A stretch of 64,000 nt of DNA. Source: Candidatus Eremiobacteraceae bacterium. Lineage in GTDB: Bacteria > Vulcanimicrobiota > Vulcanimicrobiia > Eremiobacterales > Eremiobacteraceae. A model generated the notes under the pieces. That model had not been told where the DNA came from. It saw nothing but the letters and a program-made list of their open reading frames with translations, and did not search any database. The stretch spans positions 1-64,000 of the forward strand of contig DATCBN010000011.1 of assembly GCA_036511855.1 (NCBI GenBank), read 5' to 3'. Position numbers and translations under genes: made by a program. Below are positions 17,799 to 24,579 of this stretch, piece by piece (within the stretch, counting starts at the first letter, position 1; each line of letters opens with the position of its first letter).

Positions 17799-18651
17799 TG
17801 CTCACTCCATCGAAGAATCGCAGCGCACCGTCGGTCAACATCCCGTGGTAATCATCGAAGAGCGCGCGCGCGCGAAAGCCGGACCACGCCGCCGGCAGCA
17901 GCTCGCGAGGCAGATCGGGATCGATGAACGGAAAGCGCCGAAAGTCGTGCGTGAGCGCGAAGCGGGCCGTGAACGCGTCGGCGTCGGAAAGCGAGCCCGC
18001 GCGCGCGCGCCGCACATCGCGGCGGCGCATGGGGTCGTAGTGGGCCACGAACGCGTCGTAACGCTTGCCGATGGCGGCAAGATTCCAGCACTGACGAACG
18101 AGGTCCGCATCGGCGCCCGCGCCGGACAAGTGCGCCGAGAAGATGCGCGCAAATCGGTCTGCGCCGTGCGCGCTGATGAGCGCACGAGCTTGGCTTTCGA
18201 CCTTGCGAGGGCTGACATACGTGCCTCCGCCGAGAGAACCGAAGCCGAGCCAAGCCAATTGGCGCCTGATCCGGTCGCGCGCCGCGCGTCGAGCCTCCGG
18301 TATCGAGTAGGTCAAGAGACACCAGCGCGCATCCCATGTCCGAGAACGTGGTTGGTAGATGCGGCGGGTCCCTTCATCGATGAGACGCCGGCCCGCCTCG
18401 GACAGTCCGTACGCGGAGCGGTTGCCTGCTTTGCGCGCTTCGAGCCAATCTTGCCGCGAAAGCCGCGCCACCGCAGACCGCACGGCAGTCTCTCCAATGC
18501 CCAGCCGGGCGCCGAAGGTGACGAGGCTCTGGAGTCCGATCGCCTGACCGCGCGGGTAGGCGTAGTCGCCGTACAAGGTAAAAAGCATGGACCGCGGACG
18601 CAACGGTTCTATGCTAGGGAACGCCGCGGGGCGCACGTCGCCTTGCGTCAT
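17788..18651 (-). CDS. paaX: PaaX family transcriptional repressor
   Basis: This 287-residue regulator resembles PaaX, the phenylacetyl-CoA-responsive repressor. The N-terminus has the winged-helix pattern LFTLYGDYAYPRGQAI with RLGIGETAVRSAVARLSRQ as recognition helix, then GNRSAYGLSEAGRRLIDEGT. The middle has the PaaX-type ferredoxin-like domain (WCLLTYSIPEARRAARDRIR; LAWLGFGSLGGGTYVSPR). I chose the ATG at 18651 (MTQGDV); a GGAG lies very close upstream and an AGG about 9 nt upstream. It is transcribed away from the BoxB-like gene across an 83-bp gap that contains a strong palindrome. The inducer here is probably an aromatic or related acyl-CoA. Confidence 0.88.
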   Translation of the reverse strand: MTQGDVRPAAFPSIEPLRPRSMLFTLYGDYAYPRGQAIGLQSLVTFGARLGIGETAVRSAVARLSRQDWLEARKAGNRSAYGLSEAGRRLIDEGTRRIYQPRSRTWDARWCLLTYSIPEARRAARDRIRRQLAWLGFGSLGGGTYVSPRKVESQARALISAHGADRFARIFSAHLSGAGADADLVRQCWNLAAIGKRYDAFVAHYDPMRRRDVRRARAGSLSDADAFTARFALTHDFRRFPFIDPDLPRELLPAAWSGFRARALFDDYHGMLTDGALRFFDGVSIGI

Positions 18652-18671
18652 GCTCCAAAACCTGCTACAAT
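18643..18671 (+). promoter_or_regulatory. Predicted promoter of the BoxB-like gene
   Basis: A -35-like TTGCGT (18643-18648) and a -10-like TACAAT (18666-18671) are separated by exactly 17 bp. Transcription would begin near 18678, placing the palindrome at 18684-18705 just downstream of the start site. The boxes overlap the first codons of paaX. Prediction is by eye from the sigma-70 consensus. Confidence 0.45.
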
Positions 18672-18683
18672 TACGTGCGTCGA

Positions 18684-18705
18684 AATCTGCACGACCGTGC
18701 AAATT
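18684..18705. promoter_or_regulatory. Palindromic operator candidate between paaX and the BoxB-like gene
   Basis: The 22-bp site AATCTGCACGACCGTGCAAATT is a near-perfect inverted repeat: TGCACG, a 2-nt centre, CGTGCA, extended on both sides by AAT/ATT with one mismatch. It overlaps the paaX -10 and start site and lies just after the predicted start site of the divergent BoxB-like gene. It is therefore placed to repress both directions. PaaX is the obvious candidate to bind it. The sequence is not the E. coli PaaX site as I recall it. Confidence 0.6.
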
Positions 18706-18731
18706 ATAACACACTCTGGCGGAGGCCTCAA
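18703..18731 (-). promoter_or_regulatory. Predicted promoter of paaX
   Basis: On the minus strand, TTGAGG (18726-18731) and a perfect TATAAT (18703-18708) are separated by 17 bp. The start site would be near 18696, in the middle of the palindrome at 18684-18705, so bound repressor would block paaX itself (autoregulation). Confidence 0.55.
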
Positions 18732-18734
18732 GCG

Positions 18735-19847
18735 ATGGCGCGCATCAAGACATTTGACGATTGGATCGAGGTCATGCGGGAATGGCAAAAGGGGATCGAC
18801 GTCGATCCCGAGATATTCCAGCGCGTCCTCGGCGGCTATCAGCTCGAAGCCAAATACGGCGACTTGAAGTTCGACGAGATCGAATTCGGCGATTTCGCCG
18901 GCAATCGCAAGTGGGAGAAGGTCCTCGAGATTCCCGACCAGCGCATGCGCGATGCCGTCTTGAACATGATCATCTATCAAGGGGACACCGAATTCGCGTC
19001 CAACGAGCAGCAAAAACTCTTGCTCGGCAACGCGCCTTCTGAATACGACATGTATTCGATCTGCCGCGTCTTCATCGAAGAGACGCGGCACGGCTATCAG
19101 ATGTGCCACCTGCTCGTGAACAATTTCGGCAACGACGGCCGAATTGAAGCCGAGAAGATGTTGATGCGTCGCGCGGACAAGGGCACGCGCCTCCTGAACG
19201 CGTTCAACAACACCGTGAAGCATTGGCTCGACCTCTACGCCTATCAGAACTATATGGACCGTGACGGCAAATACCAGTTGCAGATGCTGTCGCATTCGGG
19301 CTTCGCGCCGCTATCGCGCAGCATGGGCCCGATGTTGCGCGAGGAGTCGTTCCATCTCGGCACCGGTGTGACGGGTCTCAAGCGGGTGGCCAAGGCGGGC
19401 GTCATTCCGGTGAAGCTGCAGCAGAAGTATCACAACAAATGGCTCTCGGGTTCGCTCGATCTATTCGGCAACGACCACTCGTCGAGCGCGGTATGGGCTT
19501 ACATCTGGGGAATCAAGGGCAGGCCCCTCGAAGACAAAGAGATGGGACCGGCGGACAAAGAGCGGCTCAACGTCTACGCACGCGAGCTGTACTACGACGA
19601 ATGCAAGAAGATCGTCGACCAGATAAACCTCATCATCCCCGGGGACGAAAAGCTGTACACACCCGACATCCGCTTCAACCGGACCATCGGCGAGTTCGCC
19701 GGCAAGCATTACTCGGTGGACGGCCGCATGATCGACAGCGATCAGTACGAGGAGTATTTGCGCGACGTGCTGCCCACCGATGAGGACGAGAAACTCGTCC
19801 TGGAATATTGCAAGCGCGACGACTGGGTGGCGCCGAAGGCTGCTTAA
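18735..19847 (+). CDS. BoxB-like di-iron aromatic acyl-CoA epoxidase (short form)
   Basis: This 370-residue protein is related to BoxB, the benzoyl-CoA 2,3-epoxidase oxygenase subunit, and more distantly to PaaA. All expected di-iron ligands are visible: Glu86 in YQGDTEFAS, Glu116 and His119 in FIEETRHG, Asp175 in MDRDGKYQL, and Glu204 and His207 in REESFHLG. The region NNFGNDGRIEAEKMLMRRAD also matches BoxB. It is about 100 residues shorter than classical BoxB (about 473). GGCGGAGG lies before the ATG at 18735; the longer in-frame ORF crosses the operator. No BoxA reductase or BoxC lyase is in the window; a crotonase and CoA-transferase-like subunits follow instead. The substrate is probably an aromatic or cyclic acyl-CoA. 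Confidence 0.8.
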   Translation: MARIKTFDDWIEVMREWQKGIDVDPEIFQRVLGGYQLEAKYGDLKFDEIEFGDFAGNRKWEKVLEIPDQRMRDAVLNMIIYQGDTEFASNEQQKLLLGNAPSEYDMYSICRVFIEETRHGYQMCHLLVNNFGNDGRIEAEKMLMRRADKGTRLLNAFNNTVKHWLDLYAYQNYMDRDGKYQLQMLSHSGFAPLSRSMGPMLREESFHLGTGVTGLKRVAKAGVIPVKLQQKYHNKWLSGSLDLFGNDHSSSAVWAYIWGIKGRPLEDKEMGPADKERLNVYARELYYDECKKIVDQINLIIPGDEKLYTPDIRFNRTIGEFAGKHYSVDGRMIDSDQYEEYLRDVLPTDEDEKLVLEYCKRDDWVAPKAA

Positions 19848-19869
19848 TCAATATCTCAAATTAGTATTA

Positions 19870-19888
19870 GGGCAAGCAACGCTTGCCC
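19870..19888. repeat. CAAGC-type palindromic repeat
   Basis: A single copy, GGGCAAGCAACGCTTGCCC, lies between the BoxB-like gene and the crotonase gene, 25 bp before the crotonase ATG. Within a probable operon it could act as an mRNA stabiliser or attenuator rather than a terminator, since no T-run follows. Confidence 0.85.
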
Positions 19889-19912
19889 AGCCTGCCGAGC
19901 TGAGGAGAACCA

Positions 19913-20725
19913 ATGGCAATCGCAGTCGAAAACAAAACCCTTGTCGAGTACCGGCTCGAGGGCGATCACGTCGCCGTGATCACGCTCGTCGATCCTCCCG
20001 CGAACACGTACACGCACGAGATGATGCGCCAGATCGACGACGCCATTCTCAAGGCGCGCTTCGACAAAAACGTCGAAGTAGTCGTGCTGACCGGAGCGGG
20101 CGAGAAGTTCTTCTGCGCCGGCGCGAACATCGGCATGTTGCAGACCGTCGATCCGAATTTCAAATATTTCTTCTGTCTGCACGCCAACGAGACGTTGATA
20201 CGGTTCGAGCAGACCCCGAAGCTGATCATCGCCGCGCTCAACGGGCACACCGTCGGCGGCGGTCTGGAGATCGCCATGGCCTGCGACATCCGCATCGCGC
20301 GCAGCAACGCGGGCAAGATCGGACTTCCCGAAGTCGCGCTCGGAGTGTTGCCGGGCACCGGCGGCACGCAGCGGCTCACGCGCATCGTCGGCAAGTCGAA
20401 AGCGATCGAACTGATGGTCACCGGCCGCACGTTTTCGTTCGAAGAGGCGCAAGAGCTCGGCATTGTCAACGACGTGTTCGAAGGCGACGGCCCCGCCTTC
20501 ATGAACCAGATATTCACGTACGCCAAGCAGTTCTGCACGCCTAACAAGGCGGCGAAGGCGGTCGGCAACATCAAGCGGTCCGTGCAATCGGGCGCAGAAG
20601 TGCCGTTCTCCGAAGCGTTAGCGATCGAGCGCGAGCTACAGCAGTTGCTGTTCCAAAGCAAGGATGCGAAGGAAGGCCTGAACGCATACGTCGAGAAGCG
20701 GATGGCCAAATTCACGAACGAATAA
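19913..20725 (+). CDS. Enoyl-CoA hydratase/isomerase (crotonase) family enzyme
   Basis: This 270-residue crotonase has the oxyanion-hole segments GEKFFCAGANIGML and NGHTVGGGLEIAMACDIRIA and both candidate catalytic glutamates (in GGGLEIAMACD and in GLPEVALGVLPGTGGTQRL). GAGGAG precedes the ATG. It lies between the BoxB-like epoxidase and the CoA-transferase-like genes on the same strand, so it could act on the epoxide product (opening or isomerising it) or on the ring-opened dienoyl-CoA. It is half the size of BoxC, which has a long fused form, so it is not a simple BoxC replacement. Confidence 0.9.
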   Translation: MAIAVENKTLVEYRLEGDHVAVITLVDPPANTYTHEMMRQIDDAILKARFDKNVEVVVLTGAGEKFFCAGANIGMLQTVDPNFKYFFCLHANETLIRFEQTPKLIIAALNGHTVGGGLEIAMACDIRIARSNAGKIGLPEVALGVLPGTGGTQRLTRIVGKSKAIELMVTGRTFSFEEAQELGIVNDVFEGDGPAFMNQIFTYAKQFCTPNKAAKAVGNIKRSVQSGAEVPFSEALAIERELQQLLFQSKDAKEGLNAYVEKRMAKFTNE

Positions 20726-20753
20726 GCCCGTAGGATTGCCGCTCGCGCCGATC

Positions 20754-21674
20754 ATGCAGTCCAAACTTATGTCGATGTCCGAAGCCGTCGGTCAATTCAT
20801 AACCGACGGCTCTTCGGTTGCTCTCGGACTCGGTCTCGAAGCGCTCATTCCGTTCGCGGCGGGCCACGAAATGGTCCGCCAAAACAGGCGCGACCTCACC
20901 CTTATCGGCCCGATCTCCGATATTCTCTTCGATCAGCTCATCGGCGCCGGCTGTGTCGCGCGGGTCGACGCCGCGTGGGCGGGCAACGTCAGCGCCGGAC
21001 TCGGCCACTGCTATCGCAGAGCGGCGGAACGCGGCGAGCCGCGCGGCATTGAAATCCGGGATCATTCGAATTTCACGATGGCGCTCGCACTGCTCGCGGG
21101 TTCGCTCGGCGCGCCGTTCCTGCCCACCAAGACTCTCCTGGGTTCCGACCTGCCCACGACAAATCCCGATCTGCGCGTGGGGTCGTCGCCGCTGTCGGAT
21201 GAGCGCCTCTTGTTCGTGACCGCGATAGAGCCGGACGTGACGATAGTCCACGTACAGCGCGCGGACGAGTTCGGCGGCGCCCATGCGTGGGGCAACCTTG
21301 GCGTGATGGCGGACGGAGCGCTGGCGGCTAAGCGCGTCATCGTGGTGGCCGAGGAGATCGTTTCGCACGATGTCATCGAGAGCGACCCCAATCGCGTGCT
21401 CGCGCCGCCGCACAAGATCACCGCGGTGGTCTGCGAGCCGGGCGGCGCCCACCCTTCGCCCGTGCAAGGCCGATGGGGACGCGACCACGAGTTTTTTCTC
21501 GAGTACCACGCGGCCACGAAAACGGCGGATGGTTTCGCGCAGTGGCGCGCCGGCTGGATCGACGGCGTTGCGGACCGATCGCGATATCTCGACAAGCTGG
21601 GCGCCGATCGAGTCGCGCGCCTGCGCGTGCACGGTCAGCACCCGGCCGCGCCCGTCAACTATAGCGCGTCATGA
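20754..21674 (+). CDS. CoA-transferase/CoA-hydrolase family, subunit A (GctA/IpdA-like)
   Basis: This 306-residue alpha subunit of the family I CoA-transferase superfamily is related to glutaconate CoA-transferase A and to IpdA of steroid-ring degradation. The C-terminal stretch VVCEPGGAHPSPVQGRWGRDHEFF, with a following YHAATKTADGFAQW, is the part most like IpdA. Residues 20-60 carry a nucleotide-fold start (DGSSVALGLGLEALIPFAAG). The B subunit follows with an ATGA overlap. I chose the ATG at 20754; a TTG at 20736 is in frame but is almost next to AGGA. In IpdAB the pair hydrolytically opens a ring of a CoA thioester, an attractive role in this island, but simple CoA transfer is equally possible. 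Confidence 0.8.
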   Translation: MQSKLMSMSEAVGQFITDGSSVALGLGLEALIPFAAGHEMVRQNRRDLTLIGPISDILFDQLIGAGCVARVDAAWAGNVSAGLGHCYRRAAERGEPRGIEIRDHSNFTMALALLAGSLGAPFLPTKTLLGSDLPTTNPDLRVGSSPLSDERLLFVTAIEPDVTIVHVQRADEFGGAHAWGNLGVMADGALAAKRVIVVAEEIVSHDVIESDPNRVLAPPHKITAVVCEPGGAHPSPVQGRWGRDHEFFLEYHAATKTADGFAQWRAGWIDGVADRSRYLDKLGADRVARLRVHGQHPAAPVNYSAS

Positions 21675-22435
21675 CTTCCGGATATAAGCCGGCTGAGTTG
21701 ATGATCGCCGCGGCCGCCCGCGAGATCCGCGATGGTGAAGTCGTCTTCGTCGGCATGCGTCTGCCGCTGCTCGCGTTCGCCCTCGCAAAACGGACGCACG
21801 CGCCGGACGCCGTCGGTCTTTTCGAAAACGGAGTCATCAGAGAAACGCCGTCCGCCGAATTGCTCTATACGATGGGCGATCCTCCCAACATCGAGGGCGC
21901 GCGCATGTGCTGCGGCATGAACACCGTCATGGGTCTTTTGCAGCGCGGCGACGTCGATCTCGGTTTTCTCGGCGGCGCGGAGGTCGACAGATTCGGCAAC
22001 CTCAACACCTCGTACGTCGGCGATCCGGCGCGGCCGGCGGTGAAACTGCCCGGCAGCGGCGGTGCCGGCGACATCGCGTCGCTGGCGAAACGCTTCGTGG
22101 TGATCGTCGATCACGATCTGCGCCGGCTCCCCGAGCGCGTCTCCTATGTGACGTCACCGGGAAACGGCACGGGCGGGGACTGGCGCATCCGCGAGGGCTT
22201 GCCGCGCGGGGGACCGTCGGCCGTGATCACGACGATGGCGGTGCTGCGGTTCGACGGACAATCCGGTGAAGCGTATTTGGCGTCCGCTCACCCCGGCGTC
22301 AGCGTGGCCGACGTGCGCGCAAAGACGGGTTGGGCGCTGCGGGTGGAGGCGGGCTGCGATTCGACGCCGCCGCCGAGCCAAGAGGAGTTGCGCATCATTC
22401 GCGATTGCGACCCGCGGGGTTTTTGGCTGAACTAG
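21671..22435 (+). CDS. CoA-transferase/CoA-hydrolase family, subunit B (GctB/IpdB-like)
   Basis: This 254-residue beta subunit pairs with the upstream A subunit. The segment LFENGVIRETPSAELLY keeps the Glu (Glu52, in ENG) that forms the glutamyl-CoA intermediate in class I CoA-transferases. The region CCGMNTVMGLLQRGDVDLGFLGGAEVDRFGNLN and the later KLPGSGGAGDIASLA are typical of the GctB branch. Presence of ENG argues for transferase chemistry more than the IpdB-type hydrolase, as far as I recall IpdB lacking it. ATG 21671 overlaps the upstream stop, and the end meets a convergent membrane-protein gene with 4 bp overlap. Confidence 0.82.
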   Translation: MTSGYKPAELMIAAAAREIRDGEVVFVGMRLPLLAFALAKRTHAPDAVGLFENGVIRETPSAELLYTMGDPPNIEGARMCCGMNTVMGLLQRGDVDLGFLGGAEVDRFGNLNTSYVGDPARPAVKLPGSGGAGDIASLAKRFVVIVDHDLRRLPERVSYVTSPGNGTGGDWRIREGLPRGGPSAVITTMAVLRFDGQSGEAYLASAHPGVSVADVRAKTGWALRVEAGCDSTPPPSQEELRIIRDCDPRGFWLN

Positions 22436-22755
22436 CGGTGCGACATCAATCCGACATAAAAGGCGCCCGCCGCGCAGCACAGTGCGAGCACGATGAGGAA
22501 AACCGTCGACGAGTTCGGTTTGCCAAGCTTGCCGGTGACGATCGCCGCTTGCGTCAAGAGGGCAGTTGCGAGCCAGAGCACCGGATGCCAAAAGTTCGGC
22601 CGTAAGCCCATGAAAACGAGCGCGAGGCCTGCGAGCAATTGCGCGCCGAGCGACCACAATGCGACGCGCCGCCCGAATTGCGTGAACAAACCGACGATGA
22701 GCGCGGCGAACACGATGAGGGCGATCAGGTAGTGTATTTGGATTGCGACTAGCAT
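22432..22755 (-). CDS. Small four-helix membrane protein
   Basis: This is a 107-residue hypothetical protein with four predicted transmembrane helices (residues about 8-25, 33-50, 58-75 and 84-103). It has no catalytic motif. AGGGAA precedes the ATG at 22755. It lies 10 bp downstream of the marC gene on the same strand, so the two are probably co-transcribed. I do not recognise a named family. Confidence 0.65.
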   Translation of the reverse strand: MLVAIQIHYLIALIVFAALIVGLFTQFGRRVALWSLGAQLLAGLALVFMGLRPNFWHPVLWLATALLTQAAIVTGKLGKPNSSTVFLIVLALCCAAGAFYVGLMSHR

Positions 22756-22765
22756 GGGTTCCCTA

Positions 22766-23404
22766 CTACGGCTGTACTAAATGGAAGAGAGGGCTCTTGG
22801 CCAGACCGTTGAGGATGAATTGAACCGCTAAGGCCGAGAGGATGATGCCGAGCACTCGACTCACCACCTGGATTCCGGTCCGCCCTACCAATTGGAGAAG
22901 CTTCTCGGCGCCGCGCATGCTCACCCACGTGACGAACAGCGCAAGGGCAAATGCGCCGTAGACCGTCGCGAGCTTGACCTTGTCGGCGCCGGCGAGCGAC
23001 ACGAGGAGGAGCACCGTCGCGATCGTCCCGGGTCCGGAGATCATCGGAATCGCGAGCGGAAAGACGGCGACATTATCGTGGTCGGCGTCGCGTTCGTCGT
23101 CCGGCGACTTCTTGGCCGCGGGGGGGCGCGCGAACAGCATGTCGATGGCGACGAGCAGGAGCAGGATGCCGCCGGCGATTGAAAATGCGGGCAACGTGAT
23201 GCCGAGGTAGCCAAGCAGCCTTCCGCCGACAGCCGCCATGAACACGATGATGCAACCCGCGACGATGACGGCGCGATTGAGGACGCGCGCCCGCGTGGCG
23301 GACGGCATCGTCGCCGTCATCGACAGCGCCAGCGGCGCCATCCCGAAGGGGTCGATAATCGTGAATGCCGTTACGATCGCGGTGACGGCGAAATGAGCAT
23401 CCAT
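22766..23404 (-). CDS. MarC family integral membrane protein
   Basis: This 212-residue MarC/NAAT family membrane protein has six predicted helices. Family features are the N-terminal FTIIDPFGMAPLALSMT segment (the IDPxG motif) and the later PLAIPMISGPGTIATVLLL motif. A short acidic cytoplasmic loop (KSPDDERDADHDN) divides the two halves. MarC proteins are widespread; transport of small molecules is suspected and the old link to antibiotic resistance is not supported. The 288-bp gap upstream holds a palindromic repeat array. Confidence 0.9.
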   Translation of the reverse strand: MDAHFAVTAIVTAFTIIDPFGMAPLALSMTATMPSATRARVLNRAVIVAGCIIVFMAAVGGRLLGYLGITLPAFSIAGGILLLLVAIDMLFARPPAAKKSPDDERDADHDNVAVFPLAIPMISGPGTIATVLLLVSLAGADKVKLATVYGAFALALFVTWVSMRGAEKLLQLVGRTGIQVVSRVLGIILSALAVQFILNGLAKSPLFHLVQP

Positions 23405-23461
23405 GGCGGAATCTTATCGCTGAGGGCCGCTAAGGCCTAGCTCCAATATTATCGTCTAGGA

Positions 23462-23662
23462 GGGCACGCTTTGCTTGCCCCGTAGCGTTGTAGGTGTAGG
23501 GTGAGCATTCCGTACTAGGGTGAGCAGCCCGTACTAGGGTGAGCAGCGCTCACCCATTTGGGCAAGCGATGCTTGCCCTAGTACGAGCGTCGAAAAGAAC
23601 TGGGCAAGCGATGCTTGCCCTAGTACGAGCGTCGAAAAGAACCGGGCAAGCGATGTTTGCCC
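23462..23662. repeat. Array of palindromic repeats including a 42-bp tandem
   Basis: In order there are a degenerate copy GGGCACGCTTTGCTTGCCC (23462-23480), truncated TGAGC-type pieces around 23500-23530, a full GGGTGAGCAGCGCTCACCC (23537-23555), and three CAAGC-type copies at 23560-23578, 23602-23620 and 23644-23662. The last three are part of a 42-bp tandem repeat whose spacer begins TAGTACGAGCGTCGAAAAG. The third copy has one C-to-T change in the right arm that would still pair as G-U in RNA, and its spacer diverges. The array sits between the divergent marC and lipoprotein genes. The only other bases in this 288-bp gap are unremarkable. Confidence 0.9.
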
Positions 23663-23692
23663 TAGTACGCGTGTTCTACAGAGGAGACGAAG

Positions 23693-24034
23693 ATGATGAT
23701 CCGGCGCACGCTCATTTGCATACTGCTGGCTTCCGCGCTTGCGGGTTGCAACGGCGGCCAAACGCAGCCGGCCGCCGTGCCGGTAGGCACGCTCACGGGC
23801 GTCGTCACCGGTCCGAGCGGCCCGGTGAGCGGCGCGGCTATTCAAGTGACGCAGGCAGATGGTTCGCAGAGAACCGCGGCGTCGACCGCGGATGGATACT
23901 TCGAAGTAGACCGCGTGATAGCAGGCACGATTCAGGTTTCAGTGAGCGCCGCTCATTACGCGCCATGGCAGACGAATGCGGTGATCGTGCCGAATGCGAC
24001 GCTCACGCAGGACGTTCGTCTCACTCCCCTGTGA
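23693..24034 (+). CDS. Lipoprotein with carboxypeptidase-regulatory-like beta domain
   Basis: This 113-residue lipoprotein has a signal peptide MMIRRTLICILLASALAGC whose lipobox LAGC gives a mature N-terminal cysteine at residue 19. The rest is one Ig-like beta-sandwich of the carboxypeptidase regulatory type: LTGVVTGPSGPVSGAAIQV, TADGYFEVDRVIAGT, then AAHYAPWQT. GAGGAG lies 7 nt before the ATG. Such small domains usually bind partners on the cell surface; no enzyme activity is expected. Confidence 0.8.
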   Translation: MMIRRTLICILLASALAGCNGGQTQPAAVPVGTLTGVVTGPSGPVSGAAIQVTQADGSQRTAASTADGYFEVDRVIAGTIQVSVSAAHYAPWQTNAVIVPNATLTQDVRLTPL

Positions 24035-24170
24035 CCGCGATGCGGAGGCGACGGTGCGGGTTATCACTTTCCCATCTCGGCGCCCGCAGTGATAGGTCGG
24101 GCGCTACGTTCGGAGCCGATACTACAAAGAGAGCGGAATGGCGAGCGACCTACCCCGCGGAGGATAGCAC

Positions 24171-24515
24171 ATGCAATACCTGGTGAAGACATTCAACGAC
24201 GCAGCGGATAGCTACAATCTTGCCCGGCTGGAATACTCGTTTACGTGCTTCGGCTGCACGCCGCCGCCGGCATTGCGCCTGCCTTCCGACGATCGCGAAT
24301 GGACGCCGGACCAGCGGCCGGTCACATCCGCGGTGGAAGCAGTGCGGGATTATTTCGAAGGCGTCGCCGATGGCAACATCATCGCGCCCACTAAAGACGC
24401 CTCGTACGAGCGCATGCGTTCGGCCTCGCACGAGCTCACGCGGCGCTTTTTCCAAGTCTCGCTCACGCAACTGGGCATTCCGTGCGACGGGATCATCGAA
24501 ATCATCGAGGACTAA
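24171..24515 (+). CDS. Hypothetical small protein
   Basis: This is a 114-residue soluble protein that I do not recognise. A good GGAGG (24159-24163) precedes the ATG. Visible features are a CFGC pair near residue 27-30, a third Cys near residue 103 (GIPCDG), and a mostly helical, charged character (AVEAVRDYFEGVADGN, YERMRSASHELTRRF). The CxxC could bind metal or be redox-active. It ends before a bidirectional hairpin terminator shared with the convergent c-di-GMP gene. The 136 bp before it contain a TACTACAAAGAG stretch like the spacer of the palindromic repeats, but no full copy. Confidence 0.6.
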   Translation: MQYLVKTFNDAADSYNLARLEYSFTCFGCTPPPALRLPSDDREWTPDQRPVTSAVEAVRDYFEGVADGNIIAPTKDASYERMRSASHELTRRFFQVSLTQLGIPCDGIIEIIED

Positions 24516-24537
24516 TTTAAAACAATTCCATTTCTGT

Positions 24538-24569
24538 AATAGGGCAAGCATCGCTTGCCCTATTTTTAT
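24538..24569. terminator. Bidirectional hairpin terminator made from a CAAGC-type repeat
   Basis: The core GGGCAAGCATCGCTTGCCC (24542-24560) is extended by AAT/ATT to a perfect 12-bp stem (24538-24549 with 24553-24564) and a 3-nt loop ATC, followed by TATTTTTATT. It lies between convergent genes 24171-24515 and 24580-27141, so it is well placed to end transcription, mainly of the plus-strand gene. Confidence 0.75.
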
Positions 24570-24579
24570 TCAACCCCAA

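Noticed and set aside
18675-18734. N-terminal extension of the BoxB-like protein
   Set aside because: It reads through the palindrome and the predicted promoter region; ATG 18735 has a strong GGAGG and matches the family start.
23537-23662. Possible CRISPR array at the 42-bp tandem
   Set aside because: The spacers are themselves repeated (not unique), the repeat is a 19-bp perfect palindrome, and there are no cas genes.
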